Source of the DNA: Semisulcospira habei
Taxonomy: Eukaryota; Mollusca; Gastropoda; Semisulcospiridae
Length of the DNA stretch: 64,000 nt
Assembly: GCA_036245525.1 (NCBI GenBank)
Contig: BTPG01000004.1
Span: 207,722,399-207,786,398 of the forward strand
Direction: 5' to 3'
This document shows positions 53,299 to 64,000 of the stretch, one piece after another (positions within the stretch are counted from its first letter, which is position 1; each line of letters starts with the position of its first letter). Below the pieces are notes generated by a model, which did not search any database, was not told the origin of the DNA, and worked only from the letters and a program-made list of their open reading frames with translations. Both the position numbers and the translations under genes were made by a program.

Positions 53299-54030
53299 CT
53301 AATCATCATCATCATCATCAGTCCCTTGCCCGAACTGGGCGTTGGGGGGACTGAAAGGCAGCAGCAACAGACAGTGCTCTCCACTGAGTTCTATTTTGGG
53401 CGGTGGCAAGCAAGTCTGACATCTCGAGTTCGGTCCATTCTTTTATGTTTGCGACCCAACTCTTTCTCTGACGACCTCGCCGACGACTTCCTTCGAGGGT
53501 GCCTTGGAGGATAGTCTTGGACAAGGTGTTGTGTCGGGTCACGTGGCCAAACCAAGCAAGCTTGCGCCGTTTCACGGTTGCCAGAAGGGGTTCATGTGGG
53601 CCCACCAGGGAAGTGACGATGCTCCGTACATATTCGTTGGTCTTGTGCTCGCGGTATGAGATGCGGAGCAACTTCCTCAGGCACTTGTTCTCAAAGGCCT
53701 GGATTTTCTTTTCTGAGTCTGCAAGCAGTGTCCAAGTCTCACAGCCGTAGAGTAGAATAGACACTATGAGGGACTTGTAAAGCCTGTACTTGATGGTGAA
53801 GCTGATGGAGTTACTTCGCCATATCCTGTCCAGCCTGGCCATTGCGGATGTTGCTGTACCTATCCTGATACGGATCTCTGCTATGCAACTACCGTCTTTG
53901 GACAGGGTGGCTCCCAAGTACTTGAAGCTATTGACCTCTTCTAGCTTTTGGCCATTCATGTGAATGTTGCTGCTGCTGTCGCTTGTGGTGTTGATCATCA
54001 CTTTGCTTTTATCCGTACTGATCTCCATAA
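53299..54030 (-). mobile_element. Second RTE-type LINE tail, inverted copy
   Basis: Minus strand: starts at MEISTDKSKVM (about 54028) and runs to the same stop and a (TGA)n tail (53300-53322). The 237 encoded residues differ from the other copy at only three positions that I can see (R/S, V/I, P/S). Confidence 0.85.
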
Positions 54031-54031
54031 T

Positions 54032-54941
54032 AATACTGACATCTATACTAATACTGACAACTATCACATAAACCCGTGCCAAAGTAAGTCTGCATAACTC
54101 CCGTGAGAGTCTCGCTTTATGCCTTTGTTCTCGCTTTATGCCTTTGTTGCTGAAGGGGTTTAATCGTATCAAGAATCCGCCTGAGAAAAACATTGCCTCC
54201 CTTGACGGCTCGACACGCCCAGTTTAGGGACCCTGCTAGTGACTGCAAGCTTTGCTTTGTCGCGCGTGTTTTGCCTTGAAACTTCTGCAAGCGTTTGTGA
54301 AGTTGCTGTAGCTTGTCGTCGCCCAATGACAAGGTGCTTGTGCGGGTGCAGATCTGGATCCCGAGAAATGTAATGGTTTGTGTAGGCCCCACCACCTTAG
54401 GCCAGCTAATATTGAACCCTAATCTACGTAAAAGGGCAATGAGCTTCATCAGTCATCATTTGAGTGCATTCCTCTTTGGACTTAGCTGTTATGAAGAAAT
54501 CGTCAATATACGCTACTATCCCTGTCGTGTCGCGCCGTATCATGCGCGGAACTGCCTGCGAAAGTCCGTGAAAGTGCGAAGGGCCCACATTACTACCAAA
54601 GGGTAGTCTACTATCGAATTGTATGTGGGCTTCTGCTCGCCGATAAAAATCCATTTTAGACCTGTGACTTGGTAATTAGCTGGATGGATACACACGGCAG
54701 ATCGGTATGCCGCCTTAAGGTCAACTTTCGCGCACCAGTAGCCGGACTTGGCTAGTCCGCACGCGGCGTCCGCTAGAGTCTGGAATTTTACTGTCTCAGG
54801 TACTGAGTAATCGTTCATTGCATGTCCTACAGGCTTGCTGCCGTCATGTATCAGGCGTATGCTATTTTCGTCTTTTGGGATCATGATCGCAGCCAAAGCG
54901 GCAATTACGGTTGGTTTTTTTAGATGCTACGATATAATGAC
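54032..54941 (-). pseudogene. Ngaro/DIRS-like reverse transcriptase, right part
   Basis: Minus-strand RT pieces: IMIPKDENSIRLIHDGSKPV, YWCAKVDLKAAYRS (catalytic Asp), SRLPFGSNVGPSHFHGLSQA, IVAYIDDFFITAKSKEECT (YIDD box, about 54500) and FLGIQICTRTSTLSLGDDKL, with small frame shifts between them. The frame continues across the hAT insertion: KELIDQINKGHY is split at 54941/60953. The downstream end is lost where the inverted RTE tail begins. The RT type groups with tyrosine-recombinase retroelements; no recombinase is in the window. Confidence 0.72.
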
Positions 54942-56708
54942 CAGGGCCGGACCCAGGGGGGGGGGGGTTACCTGGGTTCCGGAACCCCCCCTCCCAACTA
55001 AAAAAAAAAAAAAAAAAAGAACAGTGAATTTTTTTTATGCAAAGGGAGTTCCAAAGTTTTATTATTTTTTTATTGTTTTTAAAACATTGCAGTTTTTAGT
55101 CACTTTTGATCCAAGGCACAAAGAGTTATTTATAGACAATTCAACGGAAATCCATTTCAAGGGATCCGTTTAAACGTCCAAAACGTTTTCCCGTTGAAAC
55201 AACCAAGTAACCCAACCCCTAACCCTAAATTAGTAAATGCAGCCATATTTTCTTGTTCTGGCCACAAGCCTCTTCCAGCGCCTTCACCTTGATACAGCCC
55301 TAATCCCCAAAAAACGACTTTTTAGAAAGATTAATTAAGACGCTAAGTTGATAATTATGATAATTCGTTGTAACGAACATCCTTTGAAACGACCATCGTT
55401 GAATCGTCCAAAAACATCGTTAAAATGGATTTCCGTTGAATCGACCAGGTACCCAAAAGAGTTGCTTTCCTTCAGTGCATGTCTTTCCGAGAAAGATCAG
55501 TGAAAAGACGTCTGACGTCATTAAGGTTTGTGGGGGGAAGTTTAAATCTAGATCTATTTTCTTTGGTAACACTTCACTTTTGCTGTCTCCTCGAAAATGC
55601 CGAAACTGAAAAAAACAGATGCTGATGGCAGTAGGCGACTGTCATGCTGGTTTTCATCAAGCTCCATTTCAGAAGGTGGGTACATTTTTAAATCCAATTT
55701 TGTCTCATAAAAGAAATGTAGTCAGTAGAACTAGGTAAAATTCACCCATTCCGAATTCGATTCAAATGAGCACGTGGCGATGGCGCTGGTACTTCCTTCC
55801 TGTGAGTGTAGCCTATGCTGTAGGAGCTGATACTAGCTGCATATAATGAATATCATAGATATAAAACAGCCCCACTTATTAAAATACCAAAACAGGTAAC
55901 AATTAAAGTAATGCATAGCCTAAAATTTATTTCACAAAGTATTATGATATATAACTTTTAAAATGTCAATTTAAAGAATAAAGATATCGGCATCAATGAT
56001 CAATATTGCTTTTATATTTATAAAAAAAATCTTTGGACGGCAAAATATCGTTTTCAATAACAAAACCAAGGGCTAAGTTATAAGGTATCGTTTTCACTAG
56101 TGCAGCTTACTAGCTATGTATTGTGACGTAAATCTCTTCGGAGAGCAGAACAGAACCGTCTTGATGGCTGACTATGGAAACCATAGCCTATCTGACACCA
56201 CTTTGACAGCGTCGCCATCAATTGTGACGGCAGCATAGCCTTTCCGGGTGCGAAACCGTCATGACGACTTCGGTTTTTGGAACGACAAGAAGCCATCATG
56301 ACGGCATCCCAACCACTGCCTTTTTCACATAATAAAATGGAAAATAAAAATGTGCTGAAATTTTGCCAACTGCTGAAAATCAGCAAATTTGTTAACAGTT
56401 CCTATGCCTGTGAACAGCGTGCTACAAAATAAGATTATTCACCCTTAGGCCTTTTGTTGATGAAATTTAAAATAAGCTAAGAACTAATCAGAAAACCACT
56501 GTTTTTTTATATTAAATTATTATTATAAAATTGTAGTAGACGTGTTAACACCTGCAATGCATAATCATATATAAGATGTTGAAAAGACGGTTCTATTTTA
56601 TTTTACATTTTTGTTGTTGCTTTTAGGATAATTTCATGTTTTAATTTTTATGTTATGTCTTTGTTTTTGTTTTTTTGTTTTTTTTCTTTTTGTTTGTTGT
56701 TGTTAAGT

Positions 56709-56785
56709 AAATTGTAAAGCGCTTAGAGCTGTTTACAGGTAAGCGCTATATAAGAAAACCTTTAATAATAATAATAATAATAAAA
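56709..56785 (-). repeat. Dispersed GCGC...(AAT)n repeat, in hAT intron 1
   Basis: TTGTAAAGCGCTTAGAGCTG to AATAATAATAATAATAA; an inverted relative of 30900-31000. Confidence 0.6.
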
Positions 56786-57224
56786 GTTGTTTTTCTAAAC
56801 GGCAGATGATGCAGTTCCTCGAAAGAGACAAAAATCAACCCAAAGTGAGACCACTGGCAGTGGAGTTCGAAACAGTGACATGGGAACAAGTAAAAGCAGT
56901 GTTGGTGAGTAATTTACTGCCCCGCCCCCCCCCCCCCCCCCCCCTCTCAAAAAAAAAAATTAAATTAAATACAACCTGAAATTGATACGTGATTGAGTGT
57001 TTCAATTTAATAATTAATATTAAACAAAATGACTGGTGTGTTCCATTGGCTATCATTAGCCTAAGAAGACTCTACGAGTCATAAGGTAGCAAAGATTTTG
57101 TCCATCATTTGGGGGGAGGGGTCTAAAAAGAAAAGCTGTTATTTCAGATCATAAATATATATCTAAGCTTGACTGAAGTGTGTAAACGAAGACATATATA
57201 TGCTTTAAATGTAATTATCTTGTT

Positions 57225-57232
<8 letters not shown>

Positions 57233-57319
<87 letters not shown>

Positions 57320-57326
57320 ATGTGTG

Positions 57327-57374
<48 letters not shown>

Positions 57375-57445
57375 CGTGCATGCTGTGTGTGTGTGTATGT
57401 GTGTGTGTGTCGGCGTGAGAGAGAGAGAGAGAGGGGGGGGGGGGG
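57233..57445. repeat. (CT)n, (GT)n and poly-G microsatellites
   Basis: CT tracts 57233-57317, GT tracts 57329-57366 and 57383-57410, then GA and a G-run to 57449. They lie in intron 2 of the hAT gene. Confidence 0.9.
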
Positions 57446-57589
57446 GGGAGATAGCACCTGCATACATATTTGCCCTTGCTGTATGAACTTTAATGTACTT
57501 AATGATTCTTTGTTTATTGCTTTACTTTGTATTTTTACTCATTTTATATTTTTGTGCGTACGCGTATGCGGGTAGGAATGTCTTGAGTG

Positions 57590-57646
57590 CGTGTCCGAGA
57601 GCGTGTGTTTGTTTTTGTGCGTATGTGCCTGAGTGCGTGCGTGTGT

Positions 57647-57683
<37 letters not shown>

Positions 57684-57850
57684 TGTTCGTGCGTGTGTGC
57701 ATGCGTACTGAATTGCGGTGTACATGAGAGTGTGTGTGTGCGTGCGTGCATGCGCGAGTTGTGATGTGCATGCGTGCGTACCTGAGTGCGTGTGTGGGTA
57801 TGTGTGTGTGTATGTGCGTGGTGCGTGCGTGCGTGCGTAAGCGAATGCAG
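57590..57850. repeat. (GT)n-rich microsatellite
   Basis: Repeated GTGT/GTGC words with the purest tract at 57649-57681. The long frames on both strands here are repeat artefacts. Confidence 0.85.
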
Positions 57851-57998
57851 CAGTGCATGCAGCAGTGTGTGGTATGTGTATGTTTACATGTCTATGTCAC
57901 TTATGTAGTAGATGTAGCAACGGCAAGTTTGAAAACTGGTCCTGTTACCAATAACTTCTACCGTTGGAAAATAAAGGTTCATTGTTCATTGTTCATTG

Positions 57999-58002
<4 letters not shown>

Positions 58003-58081
<79 letters not shown>
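58003..58081. repeat. (CT)n microsatellite
   Basis: Uninterrupted CT dinucleotides just upstream of hAT exon 3; may serve as an extended pyrimidine tract. Confidence 0.92.
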
Positions 58082-58084
<3 letters not shown>

Positions 58085-60525
58085 GGTACACACACAATCG
58101 TTTTAGTATTTCAGACTTCTCATAGACCCAACTTTTATTTGTATTTCAGACTCCTCCTCAAGCATTGATCAGCCTGCCGGGGGCCTGCTTTCTGAATCCT
58201 CTGCCATGCCAATGACCAACCAGCCTGATGTGAGCCTGCTTTCTGACTCTTCAGATTTCTCCTCTCAGATCACCAGCAACAAAAATATCGATTTTGGTGA
58301 AGTTTTCAAGAAACACACGCGAGTCGTTTCACTGTCAAGCCGTGACAAGGAGCATCTTCTAAGGCAACACTGGAGACCATCACCTGGTTTTCAGTTTCCA
58401 ACAACAGTGATAAACAACAAGAACCAAAAATTTCAGCATGAGTGGTTGCAAAAGTACTCCTGGCTTGTGTATTCTCCTTTCGAGGATGGGGCTTACTGCA
58501 AGTATTGCCTATTATTTGCAAAGTCTACTGAAAACCTGGGCAAGTTTGTGAAGACGCCATGCAAGAACTGGAATAAAGCCTGTGATCAGATCAAAAAGCA
58601 CTCGTTATTACAATACCACAAAGATGCAATGGCAAATGGAGAGCAGTTTTTGACAATCATGGATAAACCAGAGCAGAGCATCGCCAGTGAAATCAATCAG
58701 AAAAATGCAGAAAACATCGCTGCAAATCGACAAGTTCTGACAAGCCTCTTCAGGATTGTTGAAGTGTGTGGAAGACAGGGGTTAGCTCTGAGGGGCAACT
58801 GTGATGATGGCATTCTTCAGAGTGAGAACAGAAGCAATTTCAATGCCCTTTTGAATCTGTGCATCAATGCAGGAGATGAAACTCTCCGGAAACATCTAGA
58901 TACATGCGATAAGAAGGCCACATACATTTCAAAAAGTACACAAAACAGACTGATAGAGGTTCTTGGTGATCAGATCCGCAACAAGATTCTTGCAGAAATT
59001 ATTGCAGCAAAACAGTTTACCGTGCTTGCTGACGAAGTCACAGACAGCTCAAACTGGGAACAACTTTCAATTATATTGAGATTCGTCGATGGAAGTCTGA
59101 AAGTTCGTGAAGAGTTCCTGGCTTTTGTCCAGTGCAGAGATACCACAGGTGAAACACTTTACAACAAGATTGTTGAGTGTCTGGGCTTGTGGGGGCTTGA
59201 TTTCAACAATGTTAGAGGACAAGGTTATGACGGGGCCGCAAACATGGCAGGAAAGTTTAAAGGAGTGCAGGCACGTTTTCAAGCAAGGAACAACAAAGCA
59301 CTGTACTTTCACTGTGCTTCCCATAGCTTGAGTCTCTGCATTGTAAAAGCATGCGGCTTGCCTGCAGTGAAGAACATGATGGGAGCACTGAGGGAACTGT
59401 CACTGTTTTTCTCAAACTCTCCAAAGAGACAACGAAAACTTGAAGATACCATCGAAGCATCTCAGCCTGACACGACAAAGACAAAGCTTGTTGATCTGTG
59501 CAGAACAAGATGGGTAGAAAAACATGAAGCACTGGAGGTTTACACATCTCTCTTCCTGGTTGTTCACGACTGTTTGGGACAAATGTGTGAAGACAGTGAC
59601 AATTGGGACAGTGAGACATTGACCAAGGCAACTGGCTTTCTCCACACCTTGAGCAGCAGTGTTTTCCTCGTTGCATTCGTTGTCATCCGCAATTGTTTGC
59701 GTTACTTAAAACCCTTGACAGTGAAGCTCCAGAAAAGAACAAAAGATGTTGTCGATGCCTACAGGGAAATCAAAGAGGTCAGTAACTGCATGTCTTCTAT
59801 TAGAAGAGATGTCGACACAGCGTTCGTTGCCTGGTTTGGTGAAGTCAGCAAAATGGCAAATGCTTTGACAACTGATGTTGTTGTTCCTCGTCAAGCATCC
59901 CGCCAGACTCTCCGTGACAACCAACCTGCGGCCACTCCAGAAGAATATTTCAAGATTAGCATTGACATTCCTTTCTTGGAACACCTGTCAACCGAATTGG
60001 ACTCGAGGTTCAAAAATGCTGACCTAGCAGTTGATGGTCTCTGTCTGGTGCCAAGCACTTTAATAGACAACCAGGATGGTTTCATGCAGGTTCCAGAAGG
60101 GGTGAAGACACTGGCAATGTTGTGGGAGTCTGACCTACCAGACAACGCTACCCTTGATGCAGAATACCAACGGTGGGTTTGCAAATGGCGAAGTGCTGCT
60201 GAGAATGCGACAGCTATCATCCCATCCATGGCATCAGAAGCACTGAAACACTGTGACAGGGATTTTTATCCCAACCTGTTCATCATGCTAAAGAACCTTT
60301 GCACCCTGCCTGTCACTACTGCCGAGTGTGAGCGTTCAAACAGTCAGTTGCGCAACCTGAAAAACTACCTGCGCTCTACAATGGGGCAACAGACTCAATG
60401 CACTTGCTTTACTGAAAGTGCACAGGGATGTTGATATTGACTTCAAAGAGGCAGTGAACTGTTTTGCCAGAAGATACAATTCACAAATGGTACTAATGCC
60501 GAGGAACCTAGTGCAGCAAGACTGA

Positions 60526-60645
60526 ACTGAAGTGAAAGCAGGGCCCTGATGTTCATAAACTAAAAGGTAAAGCTTTATACCGTTAACGATCAACGGAAAG
60601 TAGTGAATAATAATAGTATACAAAACATCTCTGTTGATAAATAAA

Positions 60646-60681
<36 letters not shown>

Positions 60682-60940
60682 TGGGTGTGGGTGTTTTTTT
60701 TAAGGGAGGGGCAGGTGATAATTTTTGTACCCCAGAGTTTGTCAGTTCGATTGTTCAAAAAGCTCAAAGTCCCCAGACCATCACAAATGGCTTTTTCAAG
60801 GCTCAGATTGCACCATTTTGCATCCTTGAAAAAAAAAAATTCCGGGGGGGGCATGCCCCCGGACCCCCCTAGAAGGCTCGGCGCTTCGCGCCTTCGCTTT
60901 ATACTGAATCTGTAACCCCCCCCCCCATCGACTTTTCCCA
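60526..60940. other. hAT 3' region with (GT)n
   Basis: GT tract at 60649-60678, a G-run at 60843, C-run at 60917-60926, and GGCGCTTCGCGCC hairpin near 60879. Non-coding. Confidence 0.6.
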
Positions 60941-60952
60941 GGTCCGGCCCTG

Positions 60953-61874
60953 ATGACCTTTGTTTATCTGATCGATGAGCTCCTTTTCTACCGCTCCTCT
61001 GTTGTTTTTTAAGGCAGATGTGTGATTTTTCTGCTCTACAGATCTAACAGTCTGATGTTTGTCCGTGATATAAAACCCATGTTCGATAACTTCAAGGAGA
61101 AAATTTTTGTCTTTATCAGAAGCTACAGAACCTAACAGTTGACAGTTGTATGGACGTAGTGCAGGATAAGGGCTATGATAAGAAGTGCTAGAATGGGTGG
61201 GGCCTATCTCGCCTTGTGCAACCTGCTGCGCTGTGTCCTAGGCTGTCCCGTGTTTGCCACCTGCCGCTGCTGCAGGTGTGTCACGATGTTCCCGCGCCGG
61301 GTGATCTCTTCCGCAGGTGGCACACACATGGTTCAGCTGACAGCGTGCGCCGTAGGTGCAGTAACCTCTGTTGTACTGCATGCACACTTCCCTGCCAGAG
61401 GGGCCGATGGGGCGTTGTGGGCGCGGTCCGGCCGTCCCTCCTCCTGTTCCCTGCGAGCAGGTGAGCCAGCGGGCATCGCCGATTGCGCAGTACGGTCGCG
61501 CAGCATCACCGTGGACAGGTGTGGGGCGTCCGTGCCCCACTGGAATGCTTCGGCCGCTTGCCGCTGACGATGCTCATCGTCGAACAGCAGGACAATGACT
61601 TTGCCAGGTGTATCTGGCCGCCAGGTCCCCCACCATCGCCGAGTACTTGAGGTAGGCGTGCGGCGTGAAACCCGCGGTTGGTTTGTCCATAAGGGCCGCC
61701 ATAATACGGCTGTTTGCCACTATCCAGTGTGCGGGGAAAACCTTGTCCAACTTCGGTTTGCTCAGTGTTCACCTTTATAGTGACACCACCCCCAAGTGCC
61801 ACTTCTTCCTCTGCCACTGCTGCTGAAGACAGAAAATCTATGACGTAACGGGGGCGCACCTTTTGCTGCCGCAA
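60953..61874 (-). pseudogene. Ngaro/DIRS-like gag and linker to RT, degenerate
   Basis: Upstream half of the interrupted retroelement. A gag-like fold is hinted at by PHAYLKYSAMVGDLAARYTW and, in the next frame, LFDDEHRQRQAAEAFQWGTD (about 61515-61720). Then a zinc motif CMQYNRGYCTYGARCQLNHV followed by CATCGRDHP (about 61300-61375). The linker NFLLEVIEHGFYITDKHQ leads into the RT. Several stops and shifts. Capsid-like proteins of this group commonly end in such a C-x-C-x-H cluster. Confidence 0.62.
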
Positions 61875-62695
61875 TACCCCCCGCTACTGTTGCCACTGAC
61901 ACACAGACTGTCGCGCAACAGTTTGTAACGAGCGCCTTTGGTGCATGTTCGGTCGGACGACGGTATGACGTCATTAGCAGTTGGACTGAATGTCATTCAC
62001 GTGCGGTAATGTAGAGGTGAGCGATGTTCACTTGTCACCTGTGGGAGTGACAGGGTTGTATCGGGAACTATTGCTAGCCAGAGATGTCATATCAGCCGAG
62101 TCGAGCGGACTTGTTCGTTGGTGCTCTGAGAAAGAATTCTGGCTAGAGAATTCTATAGCTGTATATAGAATACAGGTATTTATTCTTTTTATTATCGGTA
62201 TTTATAATGACCTGTAAAGTTATTCATACGAAAAGGGAAAGTATTGTTTTTTTAAAATTATTATGATTAGAGTGCAGAAGGGCCCATGTTTGAAGGAAGT
62301 GCGATGGCTCGTGTCAATACTTGTTTGGTCATGAAATTATTATATGTGATATAGTTTATAACTAGGATGTCATGTTGTATTTATTCATATGCGAAAATGT
62401 GGGACTGACATAGGAAGGTAATTCAGTGTATAATTAGGTATACCTAATGATGAATGAATGTGCAGTAATATGTTATAAATTGAAGGTGAGCTGTGATTGT
62501 AATATTTGGCTCATAATCCATTGTGTGTAGGTACGCAAAATGTGTGCACAGTGTTAAAGTGGCTATAGGAATTGTCATAAGAATTGTGACAATAGTGACT
62601 GTAGTAGTATGGTGGCATAGAGAAGACATTTTACAAAGGAAATGATCTAGAGCGCTCTGAAGTATAATAATGTGTCGAAGACACATTCAAACTCT
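61875..62695. other. No gene recognised
   Basis: Probably internal or non-coding sequence of the retroelement. AT-rich from 62150; no repeat structure established. Confidence 0.35.
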
Positions 62696-62855
62696 TTAAC
62701 TCATTCTACCCCAACACCGAAATCCCCACATTTTGCCGTTGTCCTCTGAAGACTGCATTGCAGTGCAGGACACAGATCGACCATGATAGTTCAAGGGTGA
62801 ACTATCATGGTCGATTCTTATCTTGCTGTGGTGTGTCTGGGGTAGAATGAGTTAA
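62696..62855 (+). mobile_element. PalF TTAA MITE with deleted core
   Basis: TTAACTCATTCTACCCC to GGGTAGAATGAGTTAA. The centre is reduced to GATCGACCATGATAGTTCA and its mirror around AGG. Confidence 0.8.
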
Positions 62856-63316
62856 GTATAAGAGCGAAAATTTACGAGTGTATAAATGTTGTGTACAGCG
62901 GGCCGGTACGGAGCGGAAACCCCTGGTATGTGGCTGATGACGCTGTCCTAAAAGTATCGTCTACGTGACCGGATACGGTCATCATCAACGCCTTCATCTC
63001 TCCTTCGTCTACCATCACTGGTGCAGCAACGGTGACGAAGTAAGCCTACAGATTTGAGCTACAGGACCACATGCAGTGTTCCTTCAGTGTAGCCTATGTC
63101 GCCTAGCGCCGTTTATAATTGCACGCCTAGGAATATTCTAATCTGTGAGTACTGTCATCGACTAGTACCATTCCGTTCGGGAAATCTCCGTCAAGTCAAG
63201 TCGTCGATGTGATATCTTTGACTGTGTCGACACTAGTGTAAAGAGTAGGGTCGAGTGACGTCTCGAGAGAGAGACAACGACCTCTACGGTAGCGAGTGAA
63301 TGTGTGAGCGCTGAAG
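62856..63316. other. No gene recognised
   Basis: Many CG dinucleotides; no coding frame. Could be 5' non-coding DNA of the minus-strand element beyond. Confidence 0.35.
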
Positions 63317-63604
63317 TTATGAATAGCCTATACGCCACTTAATTATTTGTGTGAAACACTTGTTTGTATGATGTGAATTGTGTGATTTAATGTATATGAT
63401 ATGAGTGTATGAGAAATAGTTTAACAGAAGGCAAAGAGAGATAACTGTGTGGCCTTTGTCCTTGTTTGTAAGCGTGTGTGGTGGTGGATGAAAGAGTCTA
63501 GTAAACAGAGATAGAACACCCACCTTTATACTGATTGTCAGAAAACCCACGCACACACTCATTTCATTAGACGCAACGTATTTATACATATAACAATTTA
63601 ATTC

Positions 63605-64000
63605 AATACAAAACGAAAAAAACACTTCGTTACACAGTTCATCCAATCCGGACCGCGCTGTGGTGTGTACTGTATAGGCGTCGTGCAAGGTCTGTGACGC
63701 TCTACTGCCGCTGTTGTCCGCTACCCCTCCCAGTCCGCCGCACGGCAGTGGGCCACCCCCGTTGTCCACCTGGAATTTGGCAACCGCTGCGCACGGAGCA
63801 CTGCTGTCCCCACGTTTCAGCGCCAGAGCGTGAATGTCTTCCTCAGACATTAGCAATAGTGCTTGCCTAGAGATAAACTTTTCCCTGAGCAGGGCACACT
63901 GCACCTCTTCGTCGAGGCCCCAGTCACTGAGAATATGGTCCATCTCACTATTTTCCAGTAAAGCCTTAAAGCCTTCTTTCTCGCTGATTTGGGAGCCATT
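63605..64000 (-). CDS. SAM-like N-terminal domain fragment, open at window edge
   Basis: The minus-strand frame is open to the right edge. It reads KEGFKALLENSEMDHILSDW, then EEVQCALLREKFISRQALLL, MSEEDIHALALKRGD and AVAKFQVDNGGG. The helical pattern with LREKFISRQALLLMSEEDI fits a SAM (sterile alpha motif) domain. After about 63615 the frame is no longer convincing; a splice or decay is likely. It may be the first exon of the Ngaro-like element's gag, given strand and position, or a separate gene. Not certain. Confidence 0.4.

Larger units (their letters stand above)
55597..60525 (+). pseudogene. hAT transposase, ZMYM/THAP12-like, frameshifted near its end
   Basis: Exons 55597-55675, 56806-56904 and 58150 onward join in frame with GT-AG borders. 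A TTF-type zinc finger (HEWLQKYSWLVYSPFEDGAY, CKYC; about 58437-58560) precedes the RNase H-like core: VLADEVTDSSNWEQLS (first Asp, about 59030), GQGYDGAANM, FHCASHSLSLCIV and RTRWVEKHEALEVY. The hATC dimerisation end has TTAECERSNSQLRNLKNYLR. At about 60388 a small indel shifts the frame to an early stop at 60434. The original frame continues to 60525 with LNALALLKVHRDVDIDF. DUF4371-type hAT proteins of this kind are also found domesticated in animals; the terminal repeats argue against that here. Confidence 0.85.
54942..60952 (+). mobile_element. hAT transposon, nearly complete
   Basis: 6011 bp between CAGGGCCGGACC and its near complement GGTCCGGCCCTG, flanked by the 5-bp duplication ATGAC. 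Carries one three-exon transposase gene with a single frameshift, and G- and C-runs just inside both ends. Introns hold CT and GT microsatellites. It interrupts the Ngaro-like reverse transcriptase. Confidence 0.85.

Noticed and set aside
57215..57858. Long frames on both strands encoding His/Thr or Cys/Val repeats
   Set aside because: They are translations of CT and GT microsatellites inside an intron.
58206..60434. Domesticated host ZMYM/THAP12-like gene
   Set aside because: Terminal inverted repeats, a target duplication inside another element and a frameshift show a transposon copy.
62930..62960. Hammerhead ribozyme suggested by CTGATGA next to GGAAAC
   Set aside because: The required stems and GAAA spacing cannot be formed around these words.

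Overview
The window is metazoan nuclear DNA, most likely from a lophotrochozoan and perhaps a gastropod mollusc. The evidence is GT-AG introns, an animal-type glutamine synthetase, and an invertebrate mix of transposable elements (DIRS, RT-plus-RNase H and RTE LINEs, Harbinger, hAT, tRNA-SINEs with a GGACGTTAA tail). No prokaryotic signal is present. The species call is inference. There is one 212-base run of N.

The only recognisable host gene is glutamine synthetase, on the minus strand, with six coding exons between 32833 and 24175 that join in frame to 366 codons plus a stop. All metal, ammonia and nucleotide residues I could check are present. Its introns and flanks are full of repeats. 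A CCAAT-rich segment near 50.5-50.65 kb could be its promoter, which is speculative.

The rest is mobile DNA. Left to right: a complete-looking but dead DIRS retrotransposon (3132-9460); an I/Nimb-like LINE with an open RT-RNase H frame (11916-14975); a snap-back repeat (15258-15914); a ~165-bp tandem array (16600-17530); an L2/Rex1-like LINE relic (minus, 18255-19580); glutamine synthetase (20.2-33 kb) with two short hAT-type elements, a possible piggyBac relic and an RTE tail in or beside it; a structurally intact Harbinger element with two interleaved antisense genes (35260-42392); a tRNA-SINE (45051); two nearly identical RTE tails in inverted orientation (50836-52056 and 53299-54030); and, on the minus strand from the right edge, a Ngaro/DIRS-like retroelement cut open by a 6-kb hAT transposon (54942-60952).

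Over all of this lies a swarm of more than fifty short palindromic elements. Most begin TTAACC and end GGTTAA, as expected for piggyBac-type insertion at TTAA. I use working labels. PalA, PalA2, PalB and PalF are ~160-225 bp and share one hairpin core containing GTGCCAGA and GGCGCC. PalC is ~74-115 bp and contains GGCTGTCAG. PalD contains CCTCATGAGCCCC. PalJ contains CTTGTGCATGCAG. PalE is a separate GC-rich palindrome without TTAA ends. Several TTAA elements sit end to end sharing one TTAA. The insertions form a nested history: LINE, hAT and Harbinger copies sit inside palindromes, and palindromes sit inside Harbinger and the Ngaro-like element.
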